Source: Shinella sp. (lineage in GTDB: Bacteria; Pseudomonadota; Alphaproteobacteria; Rhizobiales; Rhizobiaceae). From it: a stretch of 64,000 nucleotides of DNA. The notes below the pieces were generated by a model that worked only from the letters and a program-made list of their open reading frames with translations, had not been told where the DNA came from and ran no database searches. Location: positions 1 to 64,000 of the forward strand of contig QFQX01000021.1 of the NCBI GenBank assembly GCA_003248775.1, read 5' to 3'. How positions within the stretch are numbered: the first letter of the stretch is position 1; the number at the start of each line of letters is the position of its first letter. The translations under genes were made by a program, and so were the position numbers. Positions 17,195 to 25,925 of this stretch are shown here, in pieces.

Positions 17195-18226
17195 ATGTCC
17201 GGACTGTCGCTCAACGATGTCACGAAACAATTCGGCCCCTTCACGGCGGTCGACAACGTGCAATTGAACGTACCGCACGGTACTTTTGTCTGCATGCTCG
17301 GCCCGTCCGGCTGCGGCAAGACCACGCTGCTCAGGATGATTGCCGGTCTTGACCTCCCGACCGGCGGATCGATCGTGCTGGACGGCGAGGACATCACGCG
17401 GGTCCCGACGCACAAGCGTAATCTCGGCATGGTCTTCCAGTCGCTGGCGCTGTTTCCGCACCTCACCGTCGGTGAGAACATCGCCTATCCGCTGCGTATC
17501 CGCGGCATCGGTCGCGAGGAGCAGGTGAAGCGCGTCGAGGAACTGCTCGCCATGATCCATCTGCCGGGTTACGCCGACCGTCCCGTGACCAAGCTTTCCG
17601 GCGGCCAGCGGCAGCGCGTGGCGATTGCCCGGGCGCTCGCCATCTCGCCCAAGCTCTTCCTGCTCGACGAGCCTCTTTCCGCTCTCGACGCCAAGCTGCG
17701 CGAGGCCATGCAGGTGGAACTGCGCAAGCTGCAGCAGCAGCTCGGCATCACCACCATCGTCGTGACCCACGACCAGCGCGAAGCCATGACCATGGCCGAC
17801 ACCGTCGTGGTGATGAACGGCGGCAAGATCCGTCAGGCGGCAAGCCCGATCGAGATCTACCGCAAGCCGGCGGACCGCTTCGTCGCGGACTTCATCGGCT
17901 CCACCAATCTTCTGCCGCTGACCATCGAAAGCGGTCGCACGCTCGTGCTCGGCCAGCCGGTCGAAGGCATCGCGGCCAGTGGCCAGAGCGCCTGCAGCCT
18001 TTCGGTTCGCCCCGAAGACGTCCATCTTTCCGCTCCGGGCGAGGGACGTCTTTCCGGTCGCGTCACCTTCATCCGCGATCTCGGCGGCACCATCGAGACA
18101 TTCATCGACGTTCGCGGCTCCGAAGTGATCGCGGTTTCCACGCCGCGCGAGCGGCCGGTGGTCACCGTCGGACAGGAAGTCGGCGTGGTGATCGATCCGC
18201 AGACGGCCGTGGTGCTTCCGGCATGA
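17195..18226 (+). CDS. Polyamine-type ABC transporter ATP-binding protein (PotA/PotG-like)
   Basis: A 343-residue ATPase from the ATG at 17195, which has GGAG 5 bp upstream; ATG 17192 is the alternative. It has Walker A GPSGCGKTT, signature LSGGQRQRVAIARALA, Walker B LFLLDEPLSALD and a C-terminal TOBE domain (SVRPEDVHLSAPGEG). It energises uptake via the two permeases that follow. Its stop overlaps the next start (ATGA, 18223-18226). Confidence 0.9.
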   Translation: MSGLSLNDVTKQFGPFTAVDNVQLNVPHGTFVCMLGPSGCGKTTLLRMIAGLDLPTGGSIVLDGEDITRVPTHKRNLGMVFQSLALFPHLTVGENIAYPLRIRGIGREEQVKRVEELLAMIHLPGYADRPVTKLSGGQRQRVAIARALAISPKLFLLDEPLSALDAKLREAMQVELRKLQQQLGITTIVVTHDQREAMTMADTVVVMNGGKIRQAASPIEIYRKPADRFVADFIGSTNLLPLTIESGRTLVLGQPVEGIAASGQSACSLSVRPEDVHLSAPGEGRLSGRVTFIRDLGGTIETFIDVRGSEVIAVSTPRERPVVTVGQEVGVVIDPQTAVVLPA

Positions 18227-19077
18227 GGCGCGAACCCCCGCAAAAAGCGCTCGACTATGCGCCGCTCGCCTTTCCGGCGGGCATGCTGATCCTGTTCTTC
18301 GTCGTGCCCTTCGGCACGATGATCGCCGTCAGCTTCTTCAAGCGTCAGCAGGGTGGCTTTTACGAGCCGGCCTTCGTGTTCGACAACTACGCCCGCTTCA
18401 TCAGCCCGTTCTTCGCCGGCGTTCTCGGTTTCTCGCTGATGCTGGCAATCTCGGTCGCAGTGGTCTGCGTCGTGCTTGGCATACCCTTCACCTATCTCCT
18501 GACGCGCATGTCGCGACGTGCGCAGGTCGTGTGGCTGGTCGCGCTGCTGTCGATCCTTTCGCTCTCGGAAGTCATCATCGGCTTTGCGTGGTCGACGCTG
18601 TTTTCCCGTACCGCCGGTATCACCAACCTGCTGGTCATGATCGGCCTCATGGAAAAGCCCATGGCGCTGATGCCGAATTTCGGTGCTGTGCTGACCGGCA
18701 TGACCTATCAGGCGTTTCCCTATACGGTGCTGGTTCTCTATCCCGCGCTGGTGCGGCTCGATCCGACGCTGACGGAAGCCGCGCGGACACTCGGCGCTTC
18801 GCCGATCCGCGCCTTCTTCACCGTCGTCGTGCCGGCGCTGCGCAACACCATCGTCGCAACGATGATCATGGTCTTCATCTTCGCGCTCGGTTCCTACCTC
18901 CTGCCGCAGATCCTCGGCCGGCCGCAGCACTGGACGCTGTCGGTGTTGATCACCGATCAGGCGATCTACCAGTCCAACATGCCGTTTGCCGCGGCCATGG
19001 CGGTGTTCCTGGTGCTTGTCACGCTTGGCATGGTGGCGCTTACGCTCTTCATCGGACGCAAGGGAGAGGCAGCATGA
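18223..19077 (+). CDS. Polyamine-type ABC transporter permease 1 (PotB/PotH-like)
   Basis: A 284-residue membrane protein with about six transmembrane segments. The EAA loop that contacts the ATPase reads EAARTLGASPIRAFFTVVVP. The order binding protein, ATPase, permease, permease is that of polyamine importers. It overlaps both the ATPase gene and the second permease gene by 4 bp. Confidence 0.9.
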   Translation: MRREPPQKALDYAPLAFPAGMLILFFVVPFGTMIAVSFFKRQQGGFYEPAFVFDNYARFISPFFAGVLGFSLMLAISVAVVCVVLGIPFTYLLTRMSRRAQVVWLVALLSILSLSEVIIGFAWSTLFSRTAGITNLLVMIGLMEKPMALMPNFGAVLTGMTYQAFPYTVLVLYPALVRLDPTLTEAARTLGASPIRAFFTVVVPALRNTIVATMIMVFIFALGSYLLPQILGRPQHWTLSVLITDQAIYQSNMPFAAAMAVFLVLVTLGMVALTLFIGRKGEAA

Positions 19078-19874
19078 ACAAGGTGCTGACGCGTATCTAT
19101 TTCGTCCTGATCGCGATCTTCCTCGCCGCTCCGATCGTCGTCGTCGCCGGTGTGTCGGTCAACGAGAAGCAGAGCCTGACCTTCCCGCCGCAGGGCTTTT
19201 CGCTCGCATGGTACGGGGCGATCTTCGCCGATGCCGGCTGGCGTTCGGCCTTCTTCGCGTCGCTTGGGCTGGCGCTCGCGTCCGCGGCGCTTGCGGTCGT
19301 CATCGCGCTTCCGCTGGCATGGTTCCTGTGGCGCCGGCTCGCGCCCTGGGCCAACATCTTCCAGATCCTCGGCATTGCCCCGTTTACCCTGCCGCCTGTG
19401 ATCACGGCGCTCGGTCTCCTGACCTTCTGGGCGACGACGGGTTTCTACGGGCAGCCATGGACGGCGGTGATCGGCCACGCGATCTTCTTCGTGACATTGC
19501 CGCTGGTCACCCTGTCGCTCGGCTTTTCGGCCATCGACCGTTCGCTGGTCGAGGCCGCCTCGACCATGGGCGCCGACGACAAGACGGTGTTCCGCACCGT
19601 CGTCCTGCCGCTGATCCGGCCCTATCTGGTGTCCGGCTACGCCTTTGCCTTCGTGCTGTCGCTCAACGAATACATCGTCGCCTACATGACGGTCGGCTTC
19701 ACCATGGAGACCTTGCCGATCAAGATCTTCAACGCGCTGCGCTACGGCTACACGCCGACGATGGCTTCGGTGACGATCCTCTTCGTCGTGGTCGCGGCGC
19801 TGGTCTTCGGTCTCGTTGCGCGATTCGGCGATCTGCCGAAACTTCTCGGTGCGATGGCGGCCGACGACCGCTGA
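19074..19874 (+). CDS. Polyamine-type ABC transporter permease 2 (PotC/PotI-like)
   Basis: The start is the ATG at 19074, overlapping the previous stop (ATGA), giving 266 residues. The N-terminal helix (IYFVLIAIFLAAPIVVVAGVSV) and the EAA loop EAASTMGADDKTVFRTVVLP are typical of PotC. An open frame continues far upstream of this start but is a shadow of the first permease gene. A hairpin follows at 19891. Confidence 0.9.
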   Translation: MNKVLTRIYFVLIAIFLAAPIVVVAGVSVNEKQSLTFPPQGFSLAWYGAIFADAGWRSAFFASLGLALASAALAVVIALPLAWFLWRRLAPWANIFQILGIAPFTLPPVITALGLLTFWATTGFYGQPWTAVIGHAIFFVTLPLVTLSLGFSAIDRSLVEAASTMGADDKTVFRTVVLPLIRPYLVSGYAFAFVLSLNEYIVAYMTVGFTMETLPIKIFNALRYGYTPTMASVTILFVVVAALVFGLVARFGDLPKLLGAMAADDR

Positions 19875-19890
19875 TCGATTGCCCATTTCG

Positions 19891-19921
19891 CATGCCGGCG
19901 GTACGGATTTCCGCCAGCATG
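19891..19921 (+). terminator. Terminator-like hairpin after the polyamine transporter operon
   Basis: CATGCCGGCGG pairs with CCGCCAGCATG (one mismatch) 16 bp after the stop codon, followed by the weakly T-rich TCGTTTATC. It is the likely end of the ureohydrolase/transporter transcript. Confidence 0.55.
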
Positions 19922-20294
19922 TCGTTTATCTTGCGGAAACCAAGAATTTTATCAGCATTTTATCAATTCGTTCAGAATTGCGGCCTAACCCTTTTGTCGT
20001 TCCGGGACGGGACTCCGCGCATGAAGTTGCGGATGGTGACAAATGGGGAATGGGGCACATGACGTGCGCAGGACACACCGCGTTCATCGCGGATGCAAAC
20101 GGATCCATGAATCCGTGGCCGGATACCGGCCGAAAGTCCCTGCAGGGCAGGGATATGACAGTTTTCGCCAAGCGCCGGGAGCGCAGGCCTTCTCAATTCC
20201 ATATCGGACGGTTCACCGGTCTTTCGTCGCTGATTGACGGACGCGGCCTGCAATTCAGCCGACAGCCCATCGCCGCGTGATGAGGTTTCGATAG
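19922..20294. other. Non-coding stretch, AT-rich start
   Basis: The segment begins with an AT-rich patch (about 19926-19985), possibly promoter DNA. The rest shows short dyads but no frame with a credible ribosome site or recognisable protein. I see nothing else that I can support in it. Confidence 0.4.
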
Positions 20295-20488
20295 ACGTGA
20301 TCGGTTCCCTGTTTTCAGGGAACTGGTACGGCATCTATCGATACCGTTTCGCACCGCATGGCGAACGGCCTCTGGCCACGGTAGATGCCGTGGGAGGAAC
20401 CTGGCGTCCCCACCCCCCTAGTCGGGTTCCTCCCATCCTTGTTTCAATGCTACGGCCGGTATGAGAAGTCTCAGCCGGCCGTATTTGT
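20295..20488 (+). ncRNA. Candidate structured RNA: chain of four perfect hairpins
   Basis: Hairpin 1 is GTTCCCTG-TTTT-CAGGGAAC (20304-20323). Hairpin 2 pairs ACGGCATCTA (20328-20337) with TAGATGCCGT (20382-20391). Hairpin 3 pairs GGGAGGAACC (20392-20401) with GGTTCCTCCC (20425-20434) around a C-rich loop. Hairpin 4 (20451-20483) pairs TACGGCCGG with CCGGCCGTA, with an inner TGAGA/TCTCA stem, then ATTTGTT. No credible protein is encoded. Consecutive stems with a final terminator-like hairpin fit a trans-acting sRNA; the plus orientation is favoured by the tail. On the minus strand the last hairpin could serve the convergent dehydrogenase gene. I cannot name a family. Confidence 0.4.
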
Positions 20489-20504
20489 TCCATGACGTCG
20501 AGGA

Positions 20505-21380
20505 TCAGCCCCGCAGCATCTCGATGATGGCGGAGAAGTCCCGGCCGCCATGTCCCTGCTTGGCGAAGAGGTCGAACAGTTGCGCCGCTTCGGCTCCGAG
20601 CGGGGTGGCTGCGCCGCATCCGAGCGCTGCTTCCTGCGCGAGCTTAAGGTCTTTCAGCATCAGGGCTGCGGCAAAGCCCGGTCTGTATTCGTTGTTGGCG
20701 GGAGACGTCGGAACAGGGCCGGGGACCGGGCAATAGGTGTTGATCGACCAGCACTGGCCCGACGAGGTCGAGGCGACATCGAACAGCGCCTGATGGGAGA
20801 GGCCGAGCTTTTCGCCGAGCGCGAAGGCCTCGCATACCCCGATCATCGAAATGCCGAGGATCATGTTGTTGCAGATCTTGGCCGCCTGTCCAGCGCCGCT
20901 TCCGCCGCAATGGACGATCTTCTTGCCCATGGCTTCGAGGAGGGGATGGGCATTGGCGAATGCGCCATCGCTGCCGCCGGCCATGAAGGTGAGGGTGCCG
21001 GCCGCCGCGCCGCCGGTGCCGCCGGAGACAGGGGCATCGAGCGAGATGCAGTCGGCCGCCGCCGCCAGTTCATGGGCGCGGCGGGCGCTGTCCACATCGA
21101 TGGTCGAGCAGTCGATCAGCAGGGTGCCGGGCTTCACCGCCTTCACGAGATCCCCCCAGACCGAGAGGACGTGAACGCCCTTCGGCAGCATGGTGACGAC
21201 GGTCTCGGCATCGGCGGTCGCCTCCTCGAGCGATGCCGCCGGTGCAACGCCGTGGCCCGCCGCCGCCAGAAGAATTTCCGACGACAGGTCGAAGCCCTTC
21301 ACCCTGTGGCCTGCCTTGACCAGATTTGCGGCCATCGGACCACCCATGTTGCCGAGACCGATGAATGCGATGTTCGTCAT
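20505..21380 (-). CDS. mmsB: 3-hydroxyisobutyrate dehydrogenase
   Basis: A 291-residue beta-hydroxyacid dehydrogenase. The N-terminal Rossmann motif is FIGLGNMGGPMAANLVKAG. The substrate motif DAPVSGGTGGAAAGTL and the catalytic lysine region GAGQAAKICNNM follow, and the C-terminal KDLKLAQEAA is HIBADH-like. It oxidises 3-hydroxyisobutyrate to methylmalonate semialdehyde with NAD in valine catabolism. It is last in the minus-strand cluster of the liv importer and a GMC oxidoreductase, 24 bp behind the latter. The other valine enzymes of this window lie near 39-41 kb. Confidence 0.88.
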   Translation of the reverse strand: MTNIAFIGLGNMGGPMAANLVKAGHRVKGFDLSSEILLAAAGHGVAPAASLEEATADAETVVTMLPKGVHVLSVWGDLVKAVKPGTLLIDCSTIDVDSARRAHELAAAADCISLDAPVSGGTGGAAAGTLTFMAGGSDGAFANAHPLLEAMGKKIVHCGGSGAGQAAKICNNMILGISMIGVCEAFALGEKLGLSHQALFDVASTSSGQCWSINTYCPVPGPVPTSPANNEYRPGFAAALMLKDLKLAQEAALGCGAATPLGAEAAQLFDLFAKQGHGGRDFSAIIEMLRG

Positions 21381-21404
21381 TTCGTGTTTCCTTCCTTCGC
21401 GGGA

Positions 21405-23000
21405 TCAGCGGTTGTCCGCCAGGATCATTTCGGCTGCCTTTTCGGCGATCATGATTGTCGGTGAATTGGTGTTGCCGGAGGTGATGGTCGGCATGATCGA
21501 GGCGTCCGCGATCCTGAGCCGTTTCAGCGCCCGCATCCTGAGGCGCGGGTCGACCACACTCTGATCGTCGGAGCCCATGCGGCAGGTGCCGACCGGATGG
21601 AATATGGTCGTGCCGATGTCGCCTGCGGCATGGGCCAGTTCCTCGTCGGTTCCGTAGCGGGCACCGGGCTTGAATTCCTCGGGGCGATAGCGGGCAAAGG
21701 ACGGTTGCTCGGCAATCCGCCGCGTCAGCCTGATGGCCCTCACCGCGATGTCGCGGTCGGCGGGGGCGGAGAGATAATGCGGCGCGATCACCGGCTTGGC
21801 GGCGAAGTCGGGAGCGCTCAGATGCACCGAACCCCGGCTTTCCGGGCGAAGATTGCACACACTTGCGGTGATCGCCGGGAAGGGGTGAACGGGCTCGCCG
21901 AACTTTTCCAGCGTCACCGGCTGGACGTGATATTGCAGGTCCGGCGTTTCCTTGTCGGGGCCGGAGCGGGTGAAGATGCCGAGCTGGCTCGGCGCCATGG
22001 CCATGGGGCCGGATCGCTTCAGCAGATATTCCAGCCCGATCGCGGCCTTGCCATAGAGGCTCGACGCCTTTTCGTTGAGCGTCGGAACACCGCTGACCTT
22101 GAAGGCCATGCGAAGCTGCAGGTGGTCCTGCAGGTTCTCGCCGACGTCGCGTACCTCTTTCACCAAATCGATCCCTGCCTGCTGCAGCACGTCGCCGCGA
22201 CCGACGCCGGAAAGTTCGAGGATCTGCGGCGAGCCGATCGCGCCGGCGGAGAGCACCGTCTCGCGGCGGGCCGTAAAGTGTTTCGCCACGCCGTCGTGAT
22301 GCACCTCGACGCCGGTGACCGCGCCGTCCTCGATCAAGAGACGCATGACATGGGCCTTGGTCAGCACCGTCAGGTTGCCGCGCTTGACGGCGGGACGCAG
22401 GAAGGCCTTGGCGGTGTTCCAGCGTATGCCGGAGCGCTGGTTGACGTCGAAATAGCCGGAGCCCTCATTGGTGCCGCGGTTGAAGTCGGCGGTCTCGGGA
22501 ATGCCGGCTTCCTTCGCCGCCTGCTGGAAGGCTTCGAGCACCGCCCAGCGGACGCGGGCCTTTTCGACGCGCCATTCGCCGCCGGCGCCATGCATCTCGT
22601 CGCCGCCCTTGTAGAAATCCTCGGATTTGCGGAAGAGGGGCAGCACATCGTCCCAGCCCCAGCCATCGCAACCCATCTGCCGCCACTGGTCGTAATCTCG
22701 GGCCTGACCGCGCATGTAGATCATGCCGTTGATCGACGAGCAGCCGCCGAGCACCTTGCCGCGCGGATAGCTGAGCGAACGGCCGTTCAGGCCTTCCTCC
22801 TTTGCCGTGGTGAAGCACCAATCGGTTCGCGGATTGTTGATGCAGTAGAGATATCCGACGGGAATGTGGATCCAGTGGTAATTGTCGGATCCCCCGGCTT
22901 CCAGCAGCAGGACGCGGTTGTTCCGGTCGGCGGACAGCCGGTTGGCCAGGACGCATCCCGCCGAGCCGGCGCCGATGACGATGTAGTCGTAACTCTCCAT
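21405..23000 (-). CDS. GMC-family FAD oxidoreductase (choline/alcohol dehydrogenase-like)
   Basis: A 531-residue protein with N-terminal FAD motif YIVIGAGSAGCVLANRLS, the GMC signature RGKVLGGCSSINGMIYMRG and the C-terminal catalytic region HPVGTCRMG plus SGNTNSPTIMIAEKA. GMC enzymes oxidise alcohols to aldehydes. Downstream of a liv-type importer and before 3-hydroxyisobutyrate dehydrogenase it probably acts on an alcohol related to the imported compound. Choline is a generic label only; no betaine aldehyde dehydrogenase gene is adjacent. Confidence 0.87.
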   Translation of the reverse strand: MESYDYIVIGAGSAGCVLANRLSADRNNRVLLLEAGGSDNYHWIHIPVGYLYCINNPRTDWCFTTAKEEGLNGRSLSYPRGKVLGGCSSINGMIYMRGQARDYDQWRQMGCDGWGWDDVLPLFRKSEDFYKGGDEMHGAGGEWRVEKARVRWAVLEAFQQAAKEAGIPETADFNRGTNEGSGYFDVNQRSGIRWNTAKAFLRPAVKRGNLTVLTKAHVMRLLIEDGAVTGVEVHHDGVAKHFTARRETVLSAGAIGSPQILELSGVGRGDVLQQAGIDLVKEVRDVGENLQDHLQLRMAFKVSGVPTLNEKASSLYGKAAIGLEYLLKRSGPMAMAPSQLGIFTRSGPDKETPDLQYHVQPVTLEKFGEPVHPFPAITASVCNLRPESRGSVHLSAPDFAAKPVIAPHYLSAPADRDIAVRAIRLTRRIAEQPSFARYRPEEFKPGARYGTDEELAHAAGDIGTTIFHPVGTCRMGSDDQSVVDPRLRMRALKRLRIADASIMPTITSGNTNSPTIMIAEKAAEMILADNR

Positions 23001-23102
23001 GTTTCACTCCGCGGGATACCGGCGCGCGAACGGGCAGTCCGCGCAGCGGCATTCCGATATGTTGTGTCAATGCGTCGGAGCCGGCGGAGTGCCGGCCCAG
23101 GC

Positions 23103-24119
23103 TTAACGCCGGTATTCGAAGCCGAGTTTGCGGCCGATCCGGGATGCATAGAACTCGCCGACGATGCCGCGCCGGAAGAGCAGCACGCAGACCATGAAGA
23201 CGATGCCGGTGATGATGGTGACCGGGAAGCCGGTGGTCGCGAGGTAGTTGCCGAGCGTCACCACGAGGCCGGCGCCGACCAGCGGGCCGATCAGTGTGCC
23301 GATGCCGCCGAGAAGCGTCATCAGGATCACCTCGCCGGACATCTGCCAGGTCACGTCGGTCAGCGTGGCGAACTGGAAGACCAGCGATTTCACCGCACCG
23401 GCAAGGCCCGCCAGCGCCGCCGACATGACGAAGGCGCCGAGCTTGTAACGGGCGACGGAGTAGCCGAGCGAGATGGCGCGCGCCTCGTTTTCACGGATCG
23501 ACTTCAGGATCATGCCGAAGGGCGAATTGATGAAACGCCAGATGATGAGGAGGCCAATGATGAAGACCGCCAGCACCAGATAGTACATGTTCAGCGACTG
23601 CGAGAGGTCGATGAAGCCGAACAGGTGGCCGCGCGGCACGGACTGGATGCCGTCCTCGCCATGGGTGAACTCGGCCTGCAGGCAGAAGAAGAAGAACATC
23701 TGCGACAGCGCCAGCGTGATCATGGCGAAGTAGATGCCCTGCCGGCGGATGGCGAAGAAACCCATTATGAGGCCGAGAACGGCAGCGCCCAGGACACCCG
23801 TCAGGATACCGAGTTCCGGCGAGAACCCCCACTCCTTCACCGCATGGGCGGTGAAGTAGGCCGCGCCGCCGAAGAAGGCGGCATGGCCGAAGGAGAGGAG
23901 GCCGGTATAGCCGAGCAGCAGGTTGAACGCGCAGGCAAACAGCGCGAAGCACAGGATCTTCATCAGGAAGACCGGGTAGAGGAAGAAGGGTGCGACGATC
24001 AGCAGGATGAGGCCGATGGCAATGAGGACAGTGCGCGCGACCGCTGCCGTGCCGCTTGCCGGAACTGTTGAATGCGCCGGGGTGGTTGTCGTTGTTGTCG
24101 AATGAGCCATGTCACGCAT
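23103..24119 (-). CDS. livM: Branched-chain amino acid type ABC permease (LivM)
   Basis: A 338-residue permease with a Thr/Ser-rich cytoplasmic N-terminus, many hydrophobic segments, and the family motifs LLGYTGLLSFGHAAFFG and SIRENEARAISLGYSVARYK. It overlaps the livH-type gene by 8 bp (24112-24119). An in-frame ATG at 24110 is an alternative start. It forms the channel with the LivH-type partner. Confidence 0.9.
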   Translation of the reverse strand: MRDMAHSTTTTTTPAHSTVPASGTAAVARTVLIAIGLILLIVAPFFLYPVFLMKILCFALFACAFNLLLGYTGLLSFGHAAFFGGAAYFTAHAVKEWGFSPELGILTGVLGAAVLGLIMGFFAIRRQGIYFAMITLALSQMFFFFCLQAEFTHGEDGIQSVPRGHLFGFIDLSQSLNMYYLVLAVFIIGLLIIWRFINSPFGMILKSIRENEARAISLGYSVARYKLGAFVMSAALAGLAGAVKSLVFQFATLTDVTWQMSGEVILMTLLGGIGTLIGPLVGAGLVVTLGNYLATTGFPVTIITGIVFMVCVLLFRRGIVGEFYASRIGRKLGFEYRR

Positions 24120-24999
24120 CCCGACCGAAGAGGCCCGCGGGCCTGATGAGAAGAACGATCGCCATGATGACGAAGATCACGATGTTGGAGGCTTCCGGGT
24201 AGAATACCTTTGTCAGGCCTTCCGCGATACCCAGCATGTAGCCGGTGAGGATGGCGCCCATGATCGAGCCCATGCCGCCGACCACGACCACCGCGAAGAC
24301 GACGATGATGATGTTGGAACCCATCAGCGGCGACACCTGGTAGACCGGAGCGGCCAGCACGCCGGCGAAGGCGGCGAGCGCTACGCCGAGACCGTAGGTG
24401 AAGGTCAGAAGCACCGGCACGTTGACGCCGAAGGCCTGTACCAGCGTCGAATTTTCCGTCGCGGCGCGCAGATAGGCGCCGAGCTTGGTCTTTTCGATCA
24501 GCAGCCATGTGCCGATGCAGACGATCAGCGAGACGATGACCACCCAGCCGCGATAGATCGGCATGAACATGAAGCCGAGATTGGTGCCGCCGGAAAGAGC
24601 CGGTGGCGTGGCATAGGGCTGGCCGGAGGAACCGTAGAGATAGCGGAAGGTGCCTTCGATGGTCAGCGCCAGGCCGAAGGTGAAGAGCAGGCCGTAGAGC
24701 GGGTCGAGGGCGTAGAGCCGCCGCAGGAACAGCCGCTCGACGATCGCGCCGAGAATGCCGACGATCAGCGGCGCAAGTATCAGCGCCGGCCAGTAGCCGA
24801 TGCCGAGAAAGGTCAAGAGCAGATAGGCCGCGAATGCGCCGAGCATGTACTGCGCGCCATGGGCGAAGTTGATCATCCTGAGCAGGCCGAAGATGATCGC
24901 CAGCCCGAGCGACAGGAGCGCATAGAAGGAGCCGTTGATCAGGCCGATCAGCAATTGCCCGAGCAGGGCCTGGAGGGGAACGCCGAATATCATGGTCAT
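24112..24999 (-). CDS. livH: Branched-chain amino acid type ABC permease (LivH)
   Basis: A 295-residue membrane protein with LINGSFYALLSLGLAIIFGL at the N-terminus and the typical GRYLRAATENSTLVQAFGV-like EAA loop (here GAYLRAATENSTLVQAFG). The C-terminal VVVGGMGSIMGAILTGY is conserved in LivH. It pairs with LivM, which it overlaps. A RIME-like repeat separates it from the ATPase genes. Confidence 0.9.
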   Translation of the reverse strand: MTMIFGVPLQALLGQLLIGLINGSFYALLSLGLAIIFGLLRMINFAHGAQYMLGAFAAYLLLTFLGIGYWPALILAPLIVGILGAIVERLFLRRLYALDPLYGLLFTFGLALTIEGTFRYLYGSSGQPYATPPALSGGTNLGFMFMPIYRGWVVIVSLIVCIGTWLLIEKTKLGAYLRAATENSTLVQAFGVNVPVLLTFTYGLGVALAAFAGVLAAPVYQVSPLMGSNIIIVVFAVVVVGGMGSIMGAILTGYMLGIAEGLTKVFYPEASNIVIFVIMAIVLLIRPAGLFGRDA

Positions 25000-25036
25000 C
25001 GTGCGGCCCTCCTGTGAGCGGCTGGGCGACGCGCGC

Positions 25037-25165
25037 GCCCCTCATCCGGCTGCCGCCACCTTCTCCCCGTGAACGGGGAGAAGGCACTACGTGGCACCTG
25101 GAGAGTATCAGGATGGGCTCGTTCCCTCTCCCCGCTTGCGGGGAGAGGGCTAGGGTGAGGGGCAG
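25037..25165. repeat. RIME-like element (class A) inside the liv operon
   Basis: Left arm GCCCCTCATCCGGCTGCC... with CTTCTCCCCG/CGGGGAGAAG hairpin (25037-25084) and right arm CTCTCCCCGCTTGCGGGGAGAG ending GTGAGGGGC (25125-25165). It fills the 223-bp gap between livF and livH. Confidence 0.75.
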
Positions 25166-25222
25166 GGCTCAAATCGCGTCGCGATATTGCAGCATGAGTA
25201 CCTTTCGTGATCGTCATCGGAC

Positions 25223-25924
25223 CTATACCCCCAACACTTTATGGAGCATGTCCATGCGTTCGGGCAGCTCGCCCACCTTGAACTCGGCCACCATCTGGCC
25301 GTGCTCCATCAGGTAGAAGCGGTCGGCGACGCGGCTTGCGAAGCGGAAATTCTGTTCGACCAGAAGCACGGTCATGCCTCTCTGCTTGAGTGTCTTCAGC
25401 ACCTCGCCGATGCGTTGCACGATGACGGGGGCGAGGCCTTCCGTCGGTTCGTCGAGCAGCAGCAGGCGGGTGCCGGTGCGCAGGATGCGGGCGATGGCGA
25501 GCATCTGCTGTTCGCCGCCGGAAAGGCGCGTGCCCGGGCTGTTCCTGCGTTCATGGAGATTGGGGAAGAGCTCGAAGATCTCGTCCAGCGTCATGCCGCC
25601 CTTGGCGACTTCCGGCGGCAGCATCAGGTTTTCGAGCACGTTGAGTGTCGAGAAGATGCCGCGTTCTTCCGGCACGAAGCCGATGCCGTGATGGGCGGTG
25701 CGGTGCAGCGGCACCTGCATCATGTCCTTGCCGGCGAAACGGATTTCGCCCTTGCGAGCCCGGACGATGCCGGTGACGGTGCGCAGCGTCGTCGTCTTGC
25801 CGACGCCGTTGCGGCCGAGAATGGTGACGGTCTCGCCTTCGCCGACATTCATGTCGACGCCATGCAGGATGTGGCTTTCGCCATACCAGGAATTGAGGTT
25901 TCGGACTTCCAGAAGTGCCTTCAT
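25223..25924 (-). CDS. livF: Branched-chain amino acid type ABC ATPase (LivF)
   Basis: A 233-residue ATPase with Walker A GRNGVGKTT, signature LSGGEQQMLAIARIL and Walker B LLLLDEPTEGLAP, characteristic of LivF. It begins one base after the LivG stop region, so the two are translated together. It forms a heterodimer with LivG. Confidence 0.9.
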   Translation of the reverse strand: MKALLEVRNLNSWYGESHILHGVDMNVGEGETVTILGRNGVGKTTTLRTVTGIVRARKGEIRFAGKDMMQVPLHRTAHHGIGFVPEERGIFSTLNVLENLMLPPEVAKGGMTLDEIFELFPNLHERRNSPGTRLSGGEQQMLAIARILRTGTRLLLLDEPTEGLAPVIVQRIGEVLKTLKQRGMTVLLVEQNFRFASRVADRFYLMEHGQMVAEFKVGELPERMDMLHKVLGV

Positions 25925-25925
25925 G

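Noticed and set aside
18531..19074. Long 5' extension of the second polyamine permease frame
   Set aside because: It runs through the first permease gene in another frame; the ATGA overlap at 19074 is the natural start.
20234..20464. Short plus-strand frame across the hairpin chain
   Set aside because: It coincides with perfect stems that explain the sequence better; no family resemblance.
21405..23000. Naming the first GMC oxidoreductase betA (choline dehydrogenase)
   Set aside because: No betB, betI or choline transporter nearby; the context points to another alcohol.
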